Shown here one piece after another: positions 32,742 through 42,155 of a DNA stretch of 64,000 bases. Origin of the DNA: Coxiella endosymbiont of Amblyomma nuttalli (GTDB lineage Bacteria; Pseudomonadota; Gammaproteobacteria; Coxiellales; Coxiellaceae). Where the stretch lies: assembly GCF_018107685.1 (NCBI RefSeq), contig NZ_CP064834.1, positions 186,001 through 250,000 on the forward strand. Reading direction: 5' to 3'. Positions within the stretch are counted from its first letter, which is position 1; each line of letters begins with the position of its first letter. The position numbers and the translations under genes are program-made. The notes under the pieces are model-generated. The model saw only the letters and a list, made by a program, of their open reading frames with translations, was not told the origin of the DNA and searched no databases.

Positions 32742-33753
32742 GAGTTCCCTGGTTATCGGTTTGAATGGAAATTAGTGAGTAACCGTATTGTCGGGACAAA
32801 TCAATCAGAGGATTATCAGTTATTACCAGTACTGCCCCTCCATTATTACCGCGTACACTACCGGCACCACAAATTTTTGCAGCGCCACCAATTTTTTCTA
32901 TATCTACAATAAAAGCATTGATTTTATCAGGGACGACACCAATGGTTCGTAATAAGTGGTGGTTTTGGCGGATGCAGTTTTTTATTTCTGCTCGATCCTC
33001 ATTTTGTAAAGCTTTATCAAGCGCATTCGTAACGGCGGAAAAATCGTTGCCGATAGAGCTTCTCTTAAAAAAAGAAGCAACTTGTGAAACACATTCCCCG
33101 CTGCTGCTTTTTGGCTGACCGGTTCGTACTAATTGTACGGCAAAATCAGGAAAAGTGCGTTTTTCAAAGGTGCCTTTTTCATAGCGTAAACAACCACCAT
33201 GATAAACAGTATGTACGTCGAGGCCACTAGAATAACCATGTTGTAAATTTTCCGATTCGATACCTAGCATTAAATAATCTTCTAACTTTAAATTAATATT
33301 AAGGAATTGGGTGAGGGCATAAATTAAACTAACAACGCTCGCCGCCGAAGATCCCATGCCATATCCCACAGGGATGTTAGAATTCGTAACGATATCAATC
33401 CCTGTTGGTAATTTGTTTTTTAGGCGATCGAGCACATTGATAAAAGTGAAAAGCGATAATTCAAACGGTTTTTGTAATACTTCGCGAATATTCAGATGAC
33501 CAGAACAGTATTGATCATATTGGTTTTTGAGTTTTCTTTTTAATTTTCGAAGCGTTTGCAAGGTAATTTGTCGACGAAAATTGATCCCCATAAAATAAAA
33601 AGAAAAATGTAAAGGTAATAATGTCCATCGTACGGTGACTTCCATATAACGATTAATGGCGACTGCTAATGCTGGATATCCATACACTACTGCATGTTCA
33701 CCGGAAATAATTAATTTAGCGGGTGTTCTTGTTTTTAAAAAGTTTTTTTCCAT
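32731..33753 (-). CDS. mvaK1: Mevalonate kinase
   Basis: Mevalonate kinase phosphorylates mevalonate, the first committed step after HMG-CoA reductase. The start is placed at ATG 33753 (MEKNFLKTRTPAKLI), since the upstream in-frame start is only a TTG. This gives 340 residues. Motif 1 is TPAKLIISGEHAVVYG, motif 2 is PVGYGMGSSAASVVSL and motif 3 is KICGAGSVRGNNGG. YSSGLDVHTVYHGG carries the catalytic aspartate region. It lies 48 bases after the mvaA stop and overlaps mvaK2 by 11 bases. Confidence 0.93.
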   Translation of the reverse strand: MEKNFLKTRTPAKLIISGEHAVVYGYPALAVAINRYMEVTVRWTLLPLHFSFYFMGINFRRQITLQTLRKLKRKLKNQYDQYCSGHLNIREVLQKPFELSLFTFINVLDRLKNKLPTGIDIVTNSNIPVGYGMGSSAASVVSLIYALTQFLNINLKLEDYLMLGIESENLQHGYSSGLDVHTVYHGGCLRYEKGTFEKRTFPDFAVQLVRTGQPKSSSGECVSQVASFFKRSSIGNDFSAVTNALDKALQNEDRAEIKNCIRQNHHLLRTIGVVPDKINAFIVDIEKIGGAAKICGAGSVRGNNGGAVLVITDNPLIDLSRQYGYSLISIQTDNQGTHVV

Positions 33754-33801
33754 TTTTATCCCATTGTTAGTTGGCAAGTTGTTACATTGACACAATATTC
33801 A

Positions 33802-34893
33802 TCAATTCATGGGATGATGCGGATGGGATGATGCGAAATGCTTATTTAGCATATTTCCTGTACGTTCAAATTTTTCATGTGCGTGTATCAACTCTCCAGG
33901 ATTTGTTTGGGCAGCTAGTAATGACAATTCGCCACACCATACTGTTGCAGCAACAATAATTGCTAATCTTCGTGCATTTTGACCAATTTCTAGGTTATCC
34001 AGACAACCTAATAACTCTAGGTACTGTTTCGCAAAATTATAGTGCTTTCCATTACCGACGGTACCAACGATAATGTTGGGTAGGGTAACAGAAAAATAAA
34101 GATCGCCGTTGTTACGAAGCTCTGCGTGAGTAAATCCTTGAGAGCCTTCGACAATATTAGCAACATCTTGCCCTGTTGCAAGATAAACTGCATACAGCAA
34201 ATTAGCGAAGTGAGCATTCGCAGTGCGTAAACTTCCGGATATTATAGATCCTATGAGATTTTTTTTGATGTGAAGATTAACAATCGCTTCAGGAGTTGTT
34301 TTTAGTCGTTCTTGACAAATTTTAAAAGGAATCATCATATCAGCAATAACATATTTTCCGCGACCGAGTATTCCATTAATAGCAGAAACTTTTTTATCGA
34401 CGCAAATATTTCCGGAAATAGAAACATATTTCAATTGATGATACTTTTTGAGCATCCAATCAATGACGGCATCGGCTGCTTTAGTGAGCATATTATGTCC
34501 TGCAGCATCTCCAGTGGTGGCTTCAAGTCGCAAGAACAGAAGATTACCGACCACTTGAGTATGCCAGTTTATATTCCGGCAAAAACGGCTAGTGTTTGAG
34601 GCGACTGCAGTGATAGCCCTATTATCATCATTAAGAAGATCATCTAGAACTGTTTTTACTATATTCGCATCTGATCCTTCGAGAAGAATGGAGCGGGTCA
34701 TTCGGTCGTCAAGAATAAGACAATGGAGCCCCCTACAACGTCTAGTGACGCTTGCACCACGATTGGTCGAAGGCCATATAGGAGTTTCAAATGTGGCCAG
34801 TGGAACTGTAACTTCAGTTTTTACTTCAGGACCGATAATTTTAATTGGTCCAATACTTTTTACAGGTACAGGTATGGTTTTCATGTCACGCAT
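33802..34893 (-). CDS. mvaA: Hydroxymethylglutaryl-CoA reductase (class I-like)
   Basis: HMG-CoA reductase makes mevalonate from HMG-CoA with NAD(P)H and heads the operon. Start ATG 34893 gives 363 residues; ATG 34884 is also possible. Catalytic residues seen are Glu in VPLATFET (E36, followed by PSTNRG), Lys in SGNICVDKK (K167), Asp in GQDVANIV (D243) and His in ELIHAHEKF (about H339). The nucleotide motif is TGDAAGHNM. STNRG, SGNxCxDKK and GQD fit class I (eukaryote/archaeal type) rather than class II. There is no membrane anchor. The final residues SSHPHHPMN derive from a 14-base duplication. No HMG-CoA synthase or thiolase gene is in the window. Confidence 0.92.
   Translation of the reverse strand: MRDMKTIPVPVKSIGPIKIIGPEVKTEVTVPLATFETPIWPSTNRGASVTRRCRGLHCLILDDRMTRSILLEGSDANIVKTVLDDLLNDDNRAITAVASNTSRFCRNINWHTQVVGNLLFLRLEATTGDAAGHNMLTKAADAVIDWMLKKYHQLKYVSISGNICVDKKVSAINGILGRGKYVIADMMIPFKICQERLKTTPEAIVNLHIKKNLIGSIISGSLRTANAHFANLLYAVYLATGQDVANIVEGSQGFTHAELRNNGDLYFSVTLPNIIVGTVGNGKHYNFAKQYLELLGCLDNLEIGQNARRLAIIVAATVWCGELSLLAAQTNPGELIHAHEKFERTGNMLNKHFASSHPHHPMN
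33809..33835. repeat. Tandem duplication with 14-base period at the 3' end of mvaA
   Basis: ATGGGATGATGCGG (33809-33822) is followed at once by ATGGGATGATGCG (33823-33835). The period is not a multiple of three, so the duplication shifted the reading frame of the last codons of mvaA. Confidence 0.9.
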
Positions 34894-36112
34894 GATACAC
34901 AAACAAGAAAAACAATACTACCTAAAGCACTTTGTGTAGCACAATGCCGTTATCCAATTTCGCATCTGTGCAAATACTAAGTAGTTATGAAATTGAGTAA
35001 TAGAATTTTAAATAGATCTGAAGAATCGCAAGAAGGTTAATTGTATTCTCAGTATTTAGTTTATTTGCATCTTTACTTAATTTTTCCAACTATAGGCCTA
35101 AACAATGAAGCTCCAAATTATTAATATAATGGGCCGTACATTTTTTACATAAACAAAAACTTTCATAAAGCGTACGTGTTTTTGATCTCCAAAATAGCGA
35201 AAATTTTGCAGCTATCCAATTTGTTACCAATCAGGTGATGGAGATATTCGTTTATCTTACTCAACCGTAATAAGATAGATTTCTAAATCTTCTTTATCTT
35301 CTTTATAGCATGACTGCTTTAATATCGATCTTCTGGTGATGTAATTGAAAGCTCTTGGACTACACAGTTTAAAACCAAGAAATGTAAAAATTAAATTTTG
35401 ATTAAATCTCGTAGGTTTTAAAGGATGCATCTGAATCAATTCTAAAGAATTATCTTAAAAAGCTTTATTGGTAAGTATTTAAAAGGGATGACGTGTAAAC
35501 TGTAGTATGGTGATTGATATTTCCAGTTCTTAGGAACTATGTAAAAGAAACTCCACTCAAATTTTTATTCTCTAGCGGATGTATTTGGGAAAGAAGTCTT
35601 TTAGAAAAGACTGAAATCAAGCAGAGTAAAATAATTTCATTGTGCATCAGAGGATAAATAAATTATTTTCAAGTTTATTGCTTATAAAACGAACCAGTTT
35701 CGTAATTTAATATTTAAGGATATGAAGTAAATGAAGAGCGATGATGAAATGTTTATTGAGAGAACATGTTGATTTGAGTGCAATCTTGAATCTGTATAAA
35801 CACAGGAAATGCGATAGCAACAAGCTGCCCGGATTTTGATTCTATGTCTCTAAATAATAAAACCTCTTATTAATTAAGAAGTAATAGAGACATATGTAGA
35901 TACCAACTAAGTTGATTATGTAAAGTTGCATAATTATAAAGCAAAATTCTTGCTATAAAAATATGAGATTTGTGAGCATAGTAGATATTTAAAGGGATGG
36001 ATAATCGTACATTGAATGTTATAATCCTTCTATTTTTATTTCAGCACGAAAGGATTAACAAGTACAGGACTAAGGAAGGATAAGAAATACCCGAAAAAGG
36101 TTACCTCATTGC
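34894..36112. other. Gene-free divergent region between mvaA and bamA
   Basis: No supported gene in 1.2 kb. rseP would be expected upstream of bamA in many gammaproteobacteria; I saw no HEFGH-like zinc site or PDZ remnant on either strand. The mevalonate operon promoter must lie at the low-coordinate end: TTGTGC and TAGTAT spaced by 18 bases on the minus strand near 34914-34943 are a weak candidate. A TATAAT at 36020-36025 may serve bamA but has no good -35. A 9-base tandem duplication lies at 35287-35304. Confidence 0.5.
35287..35304. repeat. 9-base tandem duplication
   Basis: The unit ATCTTCTTT occurs twice head to tail in the mvaA-bamA spacer. Confidence 0.88.
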
Positions 36113-38527
36113 ATGGCATTTCGTAAATATTTTCTCTTTACAGTTATAGTTGGATTATTTGGATTATTCACTTTTTTTCTTTCTTTTAGTACGACAGCCT
36201 ATGGTTTTATTATTCACTCCATGCAGATTCAAGGACTGAAACGAATTTCATCAGAAATGGTTTGTAGTTACCTTCCTATTCATAAAAATCAAGAATATAC
36301 ACAAAAAAAAGGACAACAAATCCTTCGGATGTTATATAAAATGGGTTTCTTTACTGATGTTCGCCTAAGCCATAGAGGAGATGCTTTAATTATTGCGTTG
36401 AAAGAACGTCCTATTATAAGTTTGATTTGTATTAATGGAAATAAAGCTATTGCCTCTAAAAAAATACAATCTGTATTAAATGTACTCAATGTTTCGAAAG
36501 GGCAGCCTTTTAATCCTAGTATCCTGAATGAAATTAAACAAGGGTTGCAGCAACAATACGGTGCGATGGGTTATTATGCGGCCAATGTTTCCACAAAACT
36601 AATTAAAGAAAGACATAACCGCGTGATGCTTCATATTAATGTGAATGAAGGCAGCATCGTCACAGTCCATTCAATTCAGTTTATAGGTAAGCATACTTTT
36701 AGTAGTAGAACTTTACGCCATCAATTTCAATTAACGACGTCTGGATTTTTTACCTGGATTTCTCACACTGATCGTTATTCTCAATTTAAGTTAGAAAATG
36801 ATTTGCAGCATTTAACTAATTTTTATTTAAATCATGGTTACTTACGTTTTCACATTGTCTCTCAACAAGTGAAATGGTTATTAAACAAAAAAAGCGTTAA
36901 TATTACCCTTCATCTTGATGAAGGACCTATTTACCGAATCAGTGGATATTCTATTGGTGGAAAAGTTTTTGGCTTTAAAGATCGACTTTATAAATTAATC
37001 ACCTTAAAATCAGGTGATATATTTTCTCGTCAGAGAATTATTGATATCAACACAGCTATTAGCAATTTTCTTTCGGATCGTGGATATGCTTTTGCGAAAG
37101 TGATTATTATTTCGACTATTAATAACCAACAAAATGTAGTTTATTTGAATTTTAATGTGATTCTTGGTAGACGTATTTATGTACGACGCATTAATTTCTC
37201 TGGGAATCAGCGTACTGACCAAGAAGTATTACGACGGGAAATGCGTCAATATGAAAGTAGTATTTATTCATTATCGAAAATTGAAGAATCGAAGCGTCGA
37301 TTGGAATTATTAGGTTATTTATCAGATGTTAAGTATACCTTACAACCAATATCTGGTTCACCTAATCAAGTGGATTTAAATTTTCAGGTGAAAGAAGTCG
37401 CTATTGGTCGTGCTAGCATTCAGGGTGGATACTCGGATATTTATGGGTTTTTGTATGGGGTAAATATCTCTGAGGCTAATTTTATGGGCACAGGAAAACA
37501 TGTTTCTATTGGTTTCCAAAATAGCCAATATCAACAATATTACTCTATTTCTTATAATAATCCATACTACACAACCTATGGTTTACAACGAAATTTCTCT
37601 ATCTATTATTCACGTATTAAGCCAAATAATAAGCTTAATTTGGCTTCTTATTTAGAAGATGGTTATGGCGCAGATATAACTTATACTTACCCCATTTCAG
37701 ATCGTAATTCTATTGGTTTTGGCTATGGACTTAAGCATATTTTTATTAGTCAGGTAGATGTTACTATTGCTGCGCCGAGTTTATTATCGTTTCTAGGAAC
37801 AACTAACGGTGTCCAAAATACTAAGAGCGATTACAATCAGATTAAATTAACGGGTGGATGGACTTATAATGGTCTTGATAGAGCTATTTTTCCGACGCAA
37901 GGACTGTATACAGGTATTGACCTGGATGTAGGTATTCCTGGTTTTAAATCGAGTTTAGGATATTATTTGGTGACGTATACTGGGAGATATTACCAGCCCA
38001 TTGCTCGTGGGTTTATTTTAAATTTATTAACCACTATAGGTTATGGGGATGGGTTTGGTCATGATCGCTTACCGTTCTTTAAAAACTTTTATGTTGGCGG
38101 TATTGGATCGGTTCCTGCTTTTGCTCCAAGTTCGTTGGGCCCTAAAAATCGCTATAATAGCTTCGGCGCTTTAGGGGGTAACTTGAAGGTCATTTTTGGC
38201 GCCCACTTGCTTTTACCTCAATTTATCAGCGATAAGGTACGTATCGCACTAGTATTTGACATGGGGAATGTATTTCAAGTGTCTCGTTTTCCGGGAGATA
38301 TTGCTATTCCTGCTCGTGGTGGATCTTCAGATCCAGAAGCCAATTCGCGGCCTCAAATCATTCAAGATGATGTTTTTTCTTTGAAAAACCTTCGTCCCTC
38401 AATAGGCCTTGCAGTTGAGTGGTATACGCCATTGGCACCAATTGATTTCACGTTAGCATTTCCGTTAAACCATCAATCCGGCGACAACTTACAAGCATTC
38501 CAATTTTCTTTTGGTGTGAGTTTATAA
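36113..38527 (+). CDS. bamA: Outer membrane protein assembly factor BamA
   Basis: BamA is the essential beta-barrel insertase of the outer membrane. The 804-residue protein has an N-terminal signal sequence (hydrophobic residues about 8-32), five POTRA-like repeats (about 35-430, for example FSGNQRTDQEVLRREM in the last) and a C-terminal barrel with YSDIYGFLYGV, NNPYYTTYGLQR, the FYVGGIGSVPAF loop and a final GLAVEWYTPLAPIDFTLAFP segment. Length matches the family. The last residues are FSFGVSL, ending in Leu rather than the aromatic residue typical of outer membrane proteins. skp follows after 169 bases. Confidence 0.96.
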   Translation: MAFRKYFLFTVIVGLFGLFTFFLSFSTTAYGFIIHSMQIQGLKRISSEMVCSYLPIHKNQEYTQKKGQQILRMLYKMGFFTDVRLSHRGDALIIALKERPIISLICINGNKAIASKKIQSVLNVLNVSKGQPFNPSILNEIKQGLQQQYGAMGYYAANVSTKLIKERHNRVMLHINVNEGSIVTVHSIQFIGKHTFSSRTLRHQFQLTTSGFFTWISHTDRYSQFKLENDLQHLTNFYLNHGYLRFHIVSQQVKWLLNKKSVNITLHLDEGPIYRISGYSIGGKVFGFKDRLYKLITLKSGDIFSRQRIIDINTAISNFLSDRGYAFAKVIIISTINNQQNVVYLNFNVILGRRIYVRRINFSGNQRTDQEVLRREMRQYESSIYSLSKIEESKRRLELLGYLSDVKYTLQPISGSPNQVDLNFQVKEVAIGRASIQGGYSDIYGFLYGVNISEANFMGTGKHVSIGFQNSQYQQYYSISYNNPYYTTYGLQRNFSIYYSRIKPNNKLNLASYLEDGYGADITYTYPISDRNSIGFGYGLKHIFISQVDVTIAAPSLLSFLGTTNGVQNTKSDYNQIKLTGGWTYNGLDRAIFPTQGLYTGIDLDVGIPGFKSSLGYYLVTYTGRYYQPIARGFILNLLTTIGYGDGFGHDRLPFFKNFYVGGIGSVPAFAPSSLGPKNRYNSFGALGGNLKVIFGAHLLLPQFISDKVRIALVFDMGNVFQVSRFPGDIAIPARGGSSDPEANSRPQIIQDDVFSLKNLRPSIGLAVEWYTPLAPIDFTLAFPLNHQSGDNLQAFQFSFGVSL

Positions 38528-38637
38528 TAATTTCTATCTTCCATATGAAGTTACTGCTTAAGTTATACAACGACGAAATACTAGAGAACTAGAAAAATAA
38601 AATGGATTTTATGATGTCGTAAGCACAATAAGACTTC

Positions 38638-38666
38638 TTGGTTTCATTTAGGACCTGCACTATAAT
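38638..38666 (+). promoter_or_regulatory. Putative promoter of skp-lpxD-fabZ-lpxA
   Basis: TTGGTT (38638-38643) and a perfect TATAAT (38661-38666) are exactly 17 bases apart, about 30 bases before the skp start. This is one of the best sigma-70-like matches in the window and lets the lipid A genes be expressed independently of bamA. Confidence 0.68.
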
Positions 38667-38696
38667 GTCCTACTCGCTATTTTAAGGAGAACCGTA

Positions 38697-39194
38697 ATGA
38701 TACAACGCTTGCTGGCCATTATTAGTTTAACAGTAGCGATGATTTGGAGTATTACTGCCGTTGCCCAAAATGTTGGGCTTGTTGATATGAGAAAAGTCTT
38801 TCAGGCCCTACCGCAGATTAAAAAAATTAATGCCAGTTTAGAAAGGCAATTTTTGTCACGACGAGAGAAAGTCATTAGATTAGGGAAATCCTTGCAAGAT
38901 AATGTTAATAAATTGCAACGCAATGAATCTGTGATGAGTAAAAAAGAAATTGTAAGCTTACGTGATACTATTCAAAAACAAAGAAATCAACTACAAGAAG
39001 ATCAGAGGCAATTTCAGCAAGCTCTGTTTACTGCTCAAAATAAAGCAATGGTTGGCTTTATGACGAGGATTACTGGTGTAGTAGAGAACATTGCTAAAAA
39101 AGAGAATCTCGATCTTATTTTACTTAAAGATACTGTGCTCTATACTAAAGACGGTAAAGATATTACTTCTGACGTTGTTTCTGCTTTAAAATAA
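38697..39194 (+). CDS. skp: Periplasmic chaperone Skp (OmpH family)
   Basis: Skp is a trimeric periplasmic chaperone that holds unfolded outer membrane proteins on the way to BamA. The 165-residue product has a signal peptide of about 24 residues ending near SITAVAQ, then NVGLVDMRKVFQ at the mature N-terminus. A long charged coiled-coil (about 45-125, rich in K, Q, E and R) follows, and the C-terminal segment VVENIAKKENLDLIL closes the family pattern. It starts at ATG 38697 after AAGGAGA. Sequence conservation in this family is low; position between bamA and lpxD supports the call. Confidence 0.92.
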   Translation: MIQRLLAIISLTVAMIWSITAVAQNVGLVDMRKVFQALPQIKKINASLERQFLSRREKVIRLGKSLQDNVNKLQRNESVMSKKEIVSLRDTIQKQRNQLQEDQRQFQQALFTAQNKAMVGFMTRITGVVENIAKKENLDLILLKDTVLYTKDGKDITSDVVSALK

Positions 39195-39204
39195 ACTTAG
39201 TATC

Positions 39205-40239
39205 GTGACTAGAGTTAAGCCCACTTATACATTAAATGAATTAGCAGCTGCTATCGGTGCTATAGTGCAGGGTGATGACAGTTGTAAGATTCATAATATT
39301 GCCCCTATCTCACATGCAAAAGCGGGTGAAATTAGTTTCTTGGCAGATCGAAAATACCAGAAATATTTAACGCGAACGCAAGCGTCTGCTATTTTACTTA
39401 ACAAAAAATTAGCAGCTATTTGTCCCGTTAATGCGCTAGTGATGCAAAATCCGAAATTAGGTTTTATAAAATTATTGGCTCTCTTGCGACCTAAATCTTT
39501 ACCTCCTGTAGGTATTCACCCTACCGCAATCATCGGTAAAAATTGCCAAATTCAACCCACTGTTTCCATTGGTCCTTATGTAGTTATTGCAGCGAATGTT
39601 GCTATAGGTGAACGAACTGTGATTGCTACTGGCACAAACATTGGACATGATAGCCAAGTTGGAGCGGACTGTTGTTTATATAGCCGAGTCACTTTGTATC
39701 ACGAAACAATTTTAGGTGATCGTAATATTATTCATAGTGGCACAGTGATTGGAGCAGATGGATTTGGTTTAATGCGGGATGAAGGGCGTCGTCAATGGAT
39801 AGGCATCCCTCAAGTAGGAAAAGTGGTTATAGGGGATGATGTAGAGATCGGCGCTAATACGACTATTGATCGAGGTGCGTTGGATGATACGATCATTGGC
39901 AATGGTGTTAAAATAGATAATTTGGTGATGGTAGGCCACAACGTTCGGATTGGTAATCATACAGCCATTGCTGGTTGCGCGGGTATTGCGGGAAGCACGA
40001 CTATTGGTCGGCATTGTATGATTGGTGCTTCGGCTGGCCTTAATGGTCACATCACAATTTGTGATAATGTGATTATTACCGGTATGGGCATGATCCAAAA
40101 ATCTATCACAAAGCCAGGCATTTATTCTTCAGGAACTGGTATGCAAACTAACCGAGAGTGGCGTAAAAGCGTAGTTCGATTTTGGCAGTTGGATGAATTA
40201 GCAAAACGTTTAAAACGATTGGAGAAATTTTTACAATGA
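39205..40239 (+). CDS. lpxD: UDP-3-O-acylglucosamine N-acyltransferase
   Basis: LpxD adds the N-linked hydroxyacyl chain in lipid A synthesis. The start is GTG 39205, giving 344 residues. The N-terminal domain (about 1-100) includes [13 protein letters not shown]; then comes a left-handed beta-helix of hexapeptide repeats (about 105-320, with [14 protein letters not shown] and [17 protein letters not shown]) and the catalytic-histidine segment [17 protein letters not shown]. The 3' end overlaps fabZ by four bases. Length is typical (about 340). Confidence 0.96.
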   Translation: MTRVKPTYTLNELAAAIGAIVQGDDSCKIHNIAPISHAKAGEISFLADRKYQKYLTRTQASAILLNKKLAAICPVNALVMQNPKLGFIKLLALLRPKSLPPVGIHPTAIIGKNCQIQPTVSIGPYVVIAANVAIGERTVIATGTNIGHDSQVGADCCLYSRVTLYHETILGDRNIIHSGTVIGADGFGLMRDEGRRQWIGIPQVGKVVIGDDVEIGANTTIDRGALDDTIIGNGVKIDNLVMVGHNVRIGNHTAIAGCAGIAGSTTIGRHCMIGASAGLNGHITICDNVIITGMGMIQKSITKPGIYSSGTGMQTNREWRKSVVRFWQLDELAKRLKRLEKFLQ

Positions 40240-40679
40240 GTATAGTGGATATCAATGAGATTAAAAAGTATATCCCCCATCGATATCCTTTTTTATTAGT
40301 CGATCGAGTGATGACGATGGAAAAACATAAGTCATTGGTAGCCATTAAAAACGTCACTGCTAATGAGCCTTTTTTTTCAGGACATTTTCCTATCCGACCA
40401 GTAATGCCTGGTGTATTAATTGTTGAAGCATTAGCCCAAGCTGGGGGTCTTTTAATCGTTAAATCTATTAATTTATCCGAATATCATAAGGATATTTATT
40501 TTTTTGCAGGAATAGATAAAGCTCGATTCAAACGCGTAGTGGAGCCGGGCGATCAATTGCAGCTAGAAATTCAGGTATTAAAATCAGGTCGTTTGTGGAA
40601 ATTTACTGGTAAAGCAACAGTTGAGGGAAAATTAGCATGTGAAGCTAAATTTATGACAATTAAGGAGCCAAAAGAGTGA
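40236..40679 (+). CDS. fabZ: 3-hydroxyacyl-ACP dehydratase FabZ
   Basis: FabZ dehydrates 3-hydroxyacyl-ACP in fatty-acid elongation and competes with LpxA for hydroxymyristoyl-ACP. The 147-residue hot-dog protein shows [12 protein letters not shown], the active-site [25 protein letters not shown] in two adjoining parts (His and Glu present), and the [11 protein letters not shown] segment. ATG overlaps the lpxD stop (ATGA), and its own stop overlaps the lpxA GTG. The order lpxD-fabZ-lpxA is conserved. Confidence 0.97.
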   Translation: MSIVDINEIKKYIPHRYPFLLVDRVMTMEKHKSLVAIKNVTANEPFFSGHFPIRPVMPGVLIVEALAQAGGLLIVKSINLSEYHKDIYFFAGIDKARFKRVVEPGDQLQLEIQVLKSGRLWKFTGKATVEGKLACEAKFMTIKEPKE

Positions 40680-41485
40680 TTGACGAGCGGGCTATTATTC
40701 ATCCGACTGTAGAAATAGGCCAAGATGTAATTATTGGACCCTGGGCTTTTATTGGAGAAAACACTACTATTGGGGATGGTACCGAAATCAGCACTCATGT
40801 TGTAATCGGTAGAAACACAACACTAGGTCAAAAAAATAAAATTTATTCACATGCTTCTATTGGTTCTGATCCACAACACCTTGCCTATACAGCCGAAGAA
40901 GAGACATGGGTGGAAATAGGCAGCAACAATGTCATTCGAGAATTTGTCACGATCAATCGTGGTACAAAAGAAGGTTATCGGGTCACTCGTATTGGTAATA
41001 ATAATTATTTAATGGCTTATTCGCACATCGCTCATGATTGTAAAGTGGGAAGTCATGTGATATTTGCCAATACAGCCTCTATTGCAGGGCACGTTGAGGT
41101 AGGGGATTACGCTAATTTAGGTGCTTTTTCCGGCGTTCATCAATTTTGCCGGATTGGTTCTTATTGTTTCTTGGGTCGTGCTACTAAAATTTATCAAGAT
41201 ATTTTACCTTATATGCTTGTAACCGGTAATCCTGGTGTACCAACGGGATTAAATACAGTAGGCCTACGTCGTCATGGCTTTAATACTGAAATAATGCGTT
41301 CGTTGAAGCGTGCTTTCCAGTTAATTTATCGGGATAACTTAAAATTAGACGAAGTTTGTATAGAGCTCGAAAAATTGGCTACTGATGTTCCAGAAGTGAA
41401 TAATTTACTGGTTATGATTAATACTTCAACACGTGGCTTTGCACGCCATAATAATGAGTTCAATCGTGGCACGGATTGGGCTTGA
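40676..41485 (+). CDS. lpxA: UDP-N-acetylglucosamine acyltransferase
   Basis: LpxA catalyses the first step of lipid A synthesis. GTG 40676 within the fabZ stop gives 269 residues. Hexapeptide-repeat beta-helix (about 5-190): [62 protein letters not shown] with the catalytic histidine, and [13 protein letters not shown]. The helical C-terminal domain (about 195-269) is present. In many genomes lpxB follows on the same strand; here it faces lpxA from the opposite strand after 670 bases. Confidence 0.97.
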   Translation: MIDERAIIHPTVEIGQDVIIGPWAFIGENTTIGDGTEISTHVVIGRNTTLGQKNKIYSHASIGSDPQHLAYTAEEETWVEIGSNNVIREFVTINRGTKEGYRVTRIGNNNYLMAYSHIAHDCKVGSHVIFANTASIAGHVEVGDYANLGAFSGVHQFCRIGSYCFLGRATKIYQDILPYMLVTGNPGVPTGLNTVGLRRHGFNTEIMRSLKRAFQLIYRDNLKLDEVCIELEKLATDVPEVNNLLVMINTSTRGFARHNNEFNRGTDWA

Positions 41486-42155
41486 ATTCCGATGGCGTTT
41501 TTGAATGCGAAGAGTTATTAGTTTGTTAGAAATATCAATAATGCTGCAATTATTTCTGTGCCGACAATAACCATTCGTTGCATGATATAATTATTACTAC
41601 TCAATTTCATTCTTGTCCTTTCATCCCTTTCATCTTACAGTGATATCTTAGTATGGAGCAAACTGGATTGTGATTTTGATACCTAACAACAGCAGTATAA
41701 CATTTGTATGTTTCAACGACTGACAACTCATATTACTACCATGTGTTCCACTAGTTCTGTTAAATAAGTCTACTTGTTAACATTCTGAGAGAGAAAAGAA
41801 TTTCTTGAGATTTCGAGATCCTAACTACTGATCTGACAAATAAATATTATTTTATTGATTTTAAGTAAATATCCGTCCTTCATTATTAAAGAGAGCGGAT
41901 GACATATTATCTGATTGAATTTTTGTACTTGATACCATTGCGCCTGCAGTCATAGATACCACTTCGCTTTAATCACTGTAATTGCGATTTTTTTACAATA
42001 GGGATTGGAATAATAATATTCATTAGTGTAGATATATCCTCGAAATAAAATATGAAGATGTTTTTATCTTATTTATTCATTATAATTCGGTGATTTTTCT
42101 GAGATGTTCTTGTTTTAGATTGAGTAGTGGAAAGAGAAAAATAGAAATAATAAGC
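41486..42155. other. Gene-free tail-to-tail spacer between lpxA and lpxB
   Basis: 670 bases with no supported gene, repeat or hairpin-plus-T-run. The converging orientation of lpxA and lpxB suggests a rearrangement junction somewhere in this stretch. Confidence 0.5.

Noticed and set aside
32731-33753. Considered a second HMG-CoA or galactokinase-type GHMP protein rather than mevalonate kinase
   Set aside because: The EHAVVYG motif, GHMP phosphate loop and operon context all fit mevalonate kinase.
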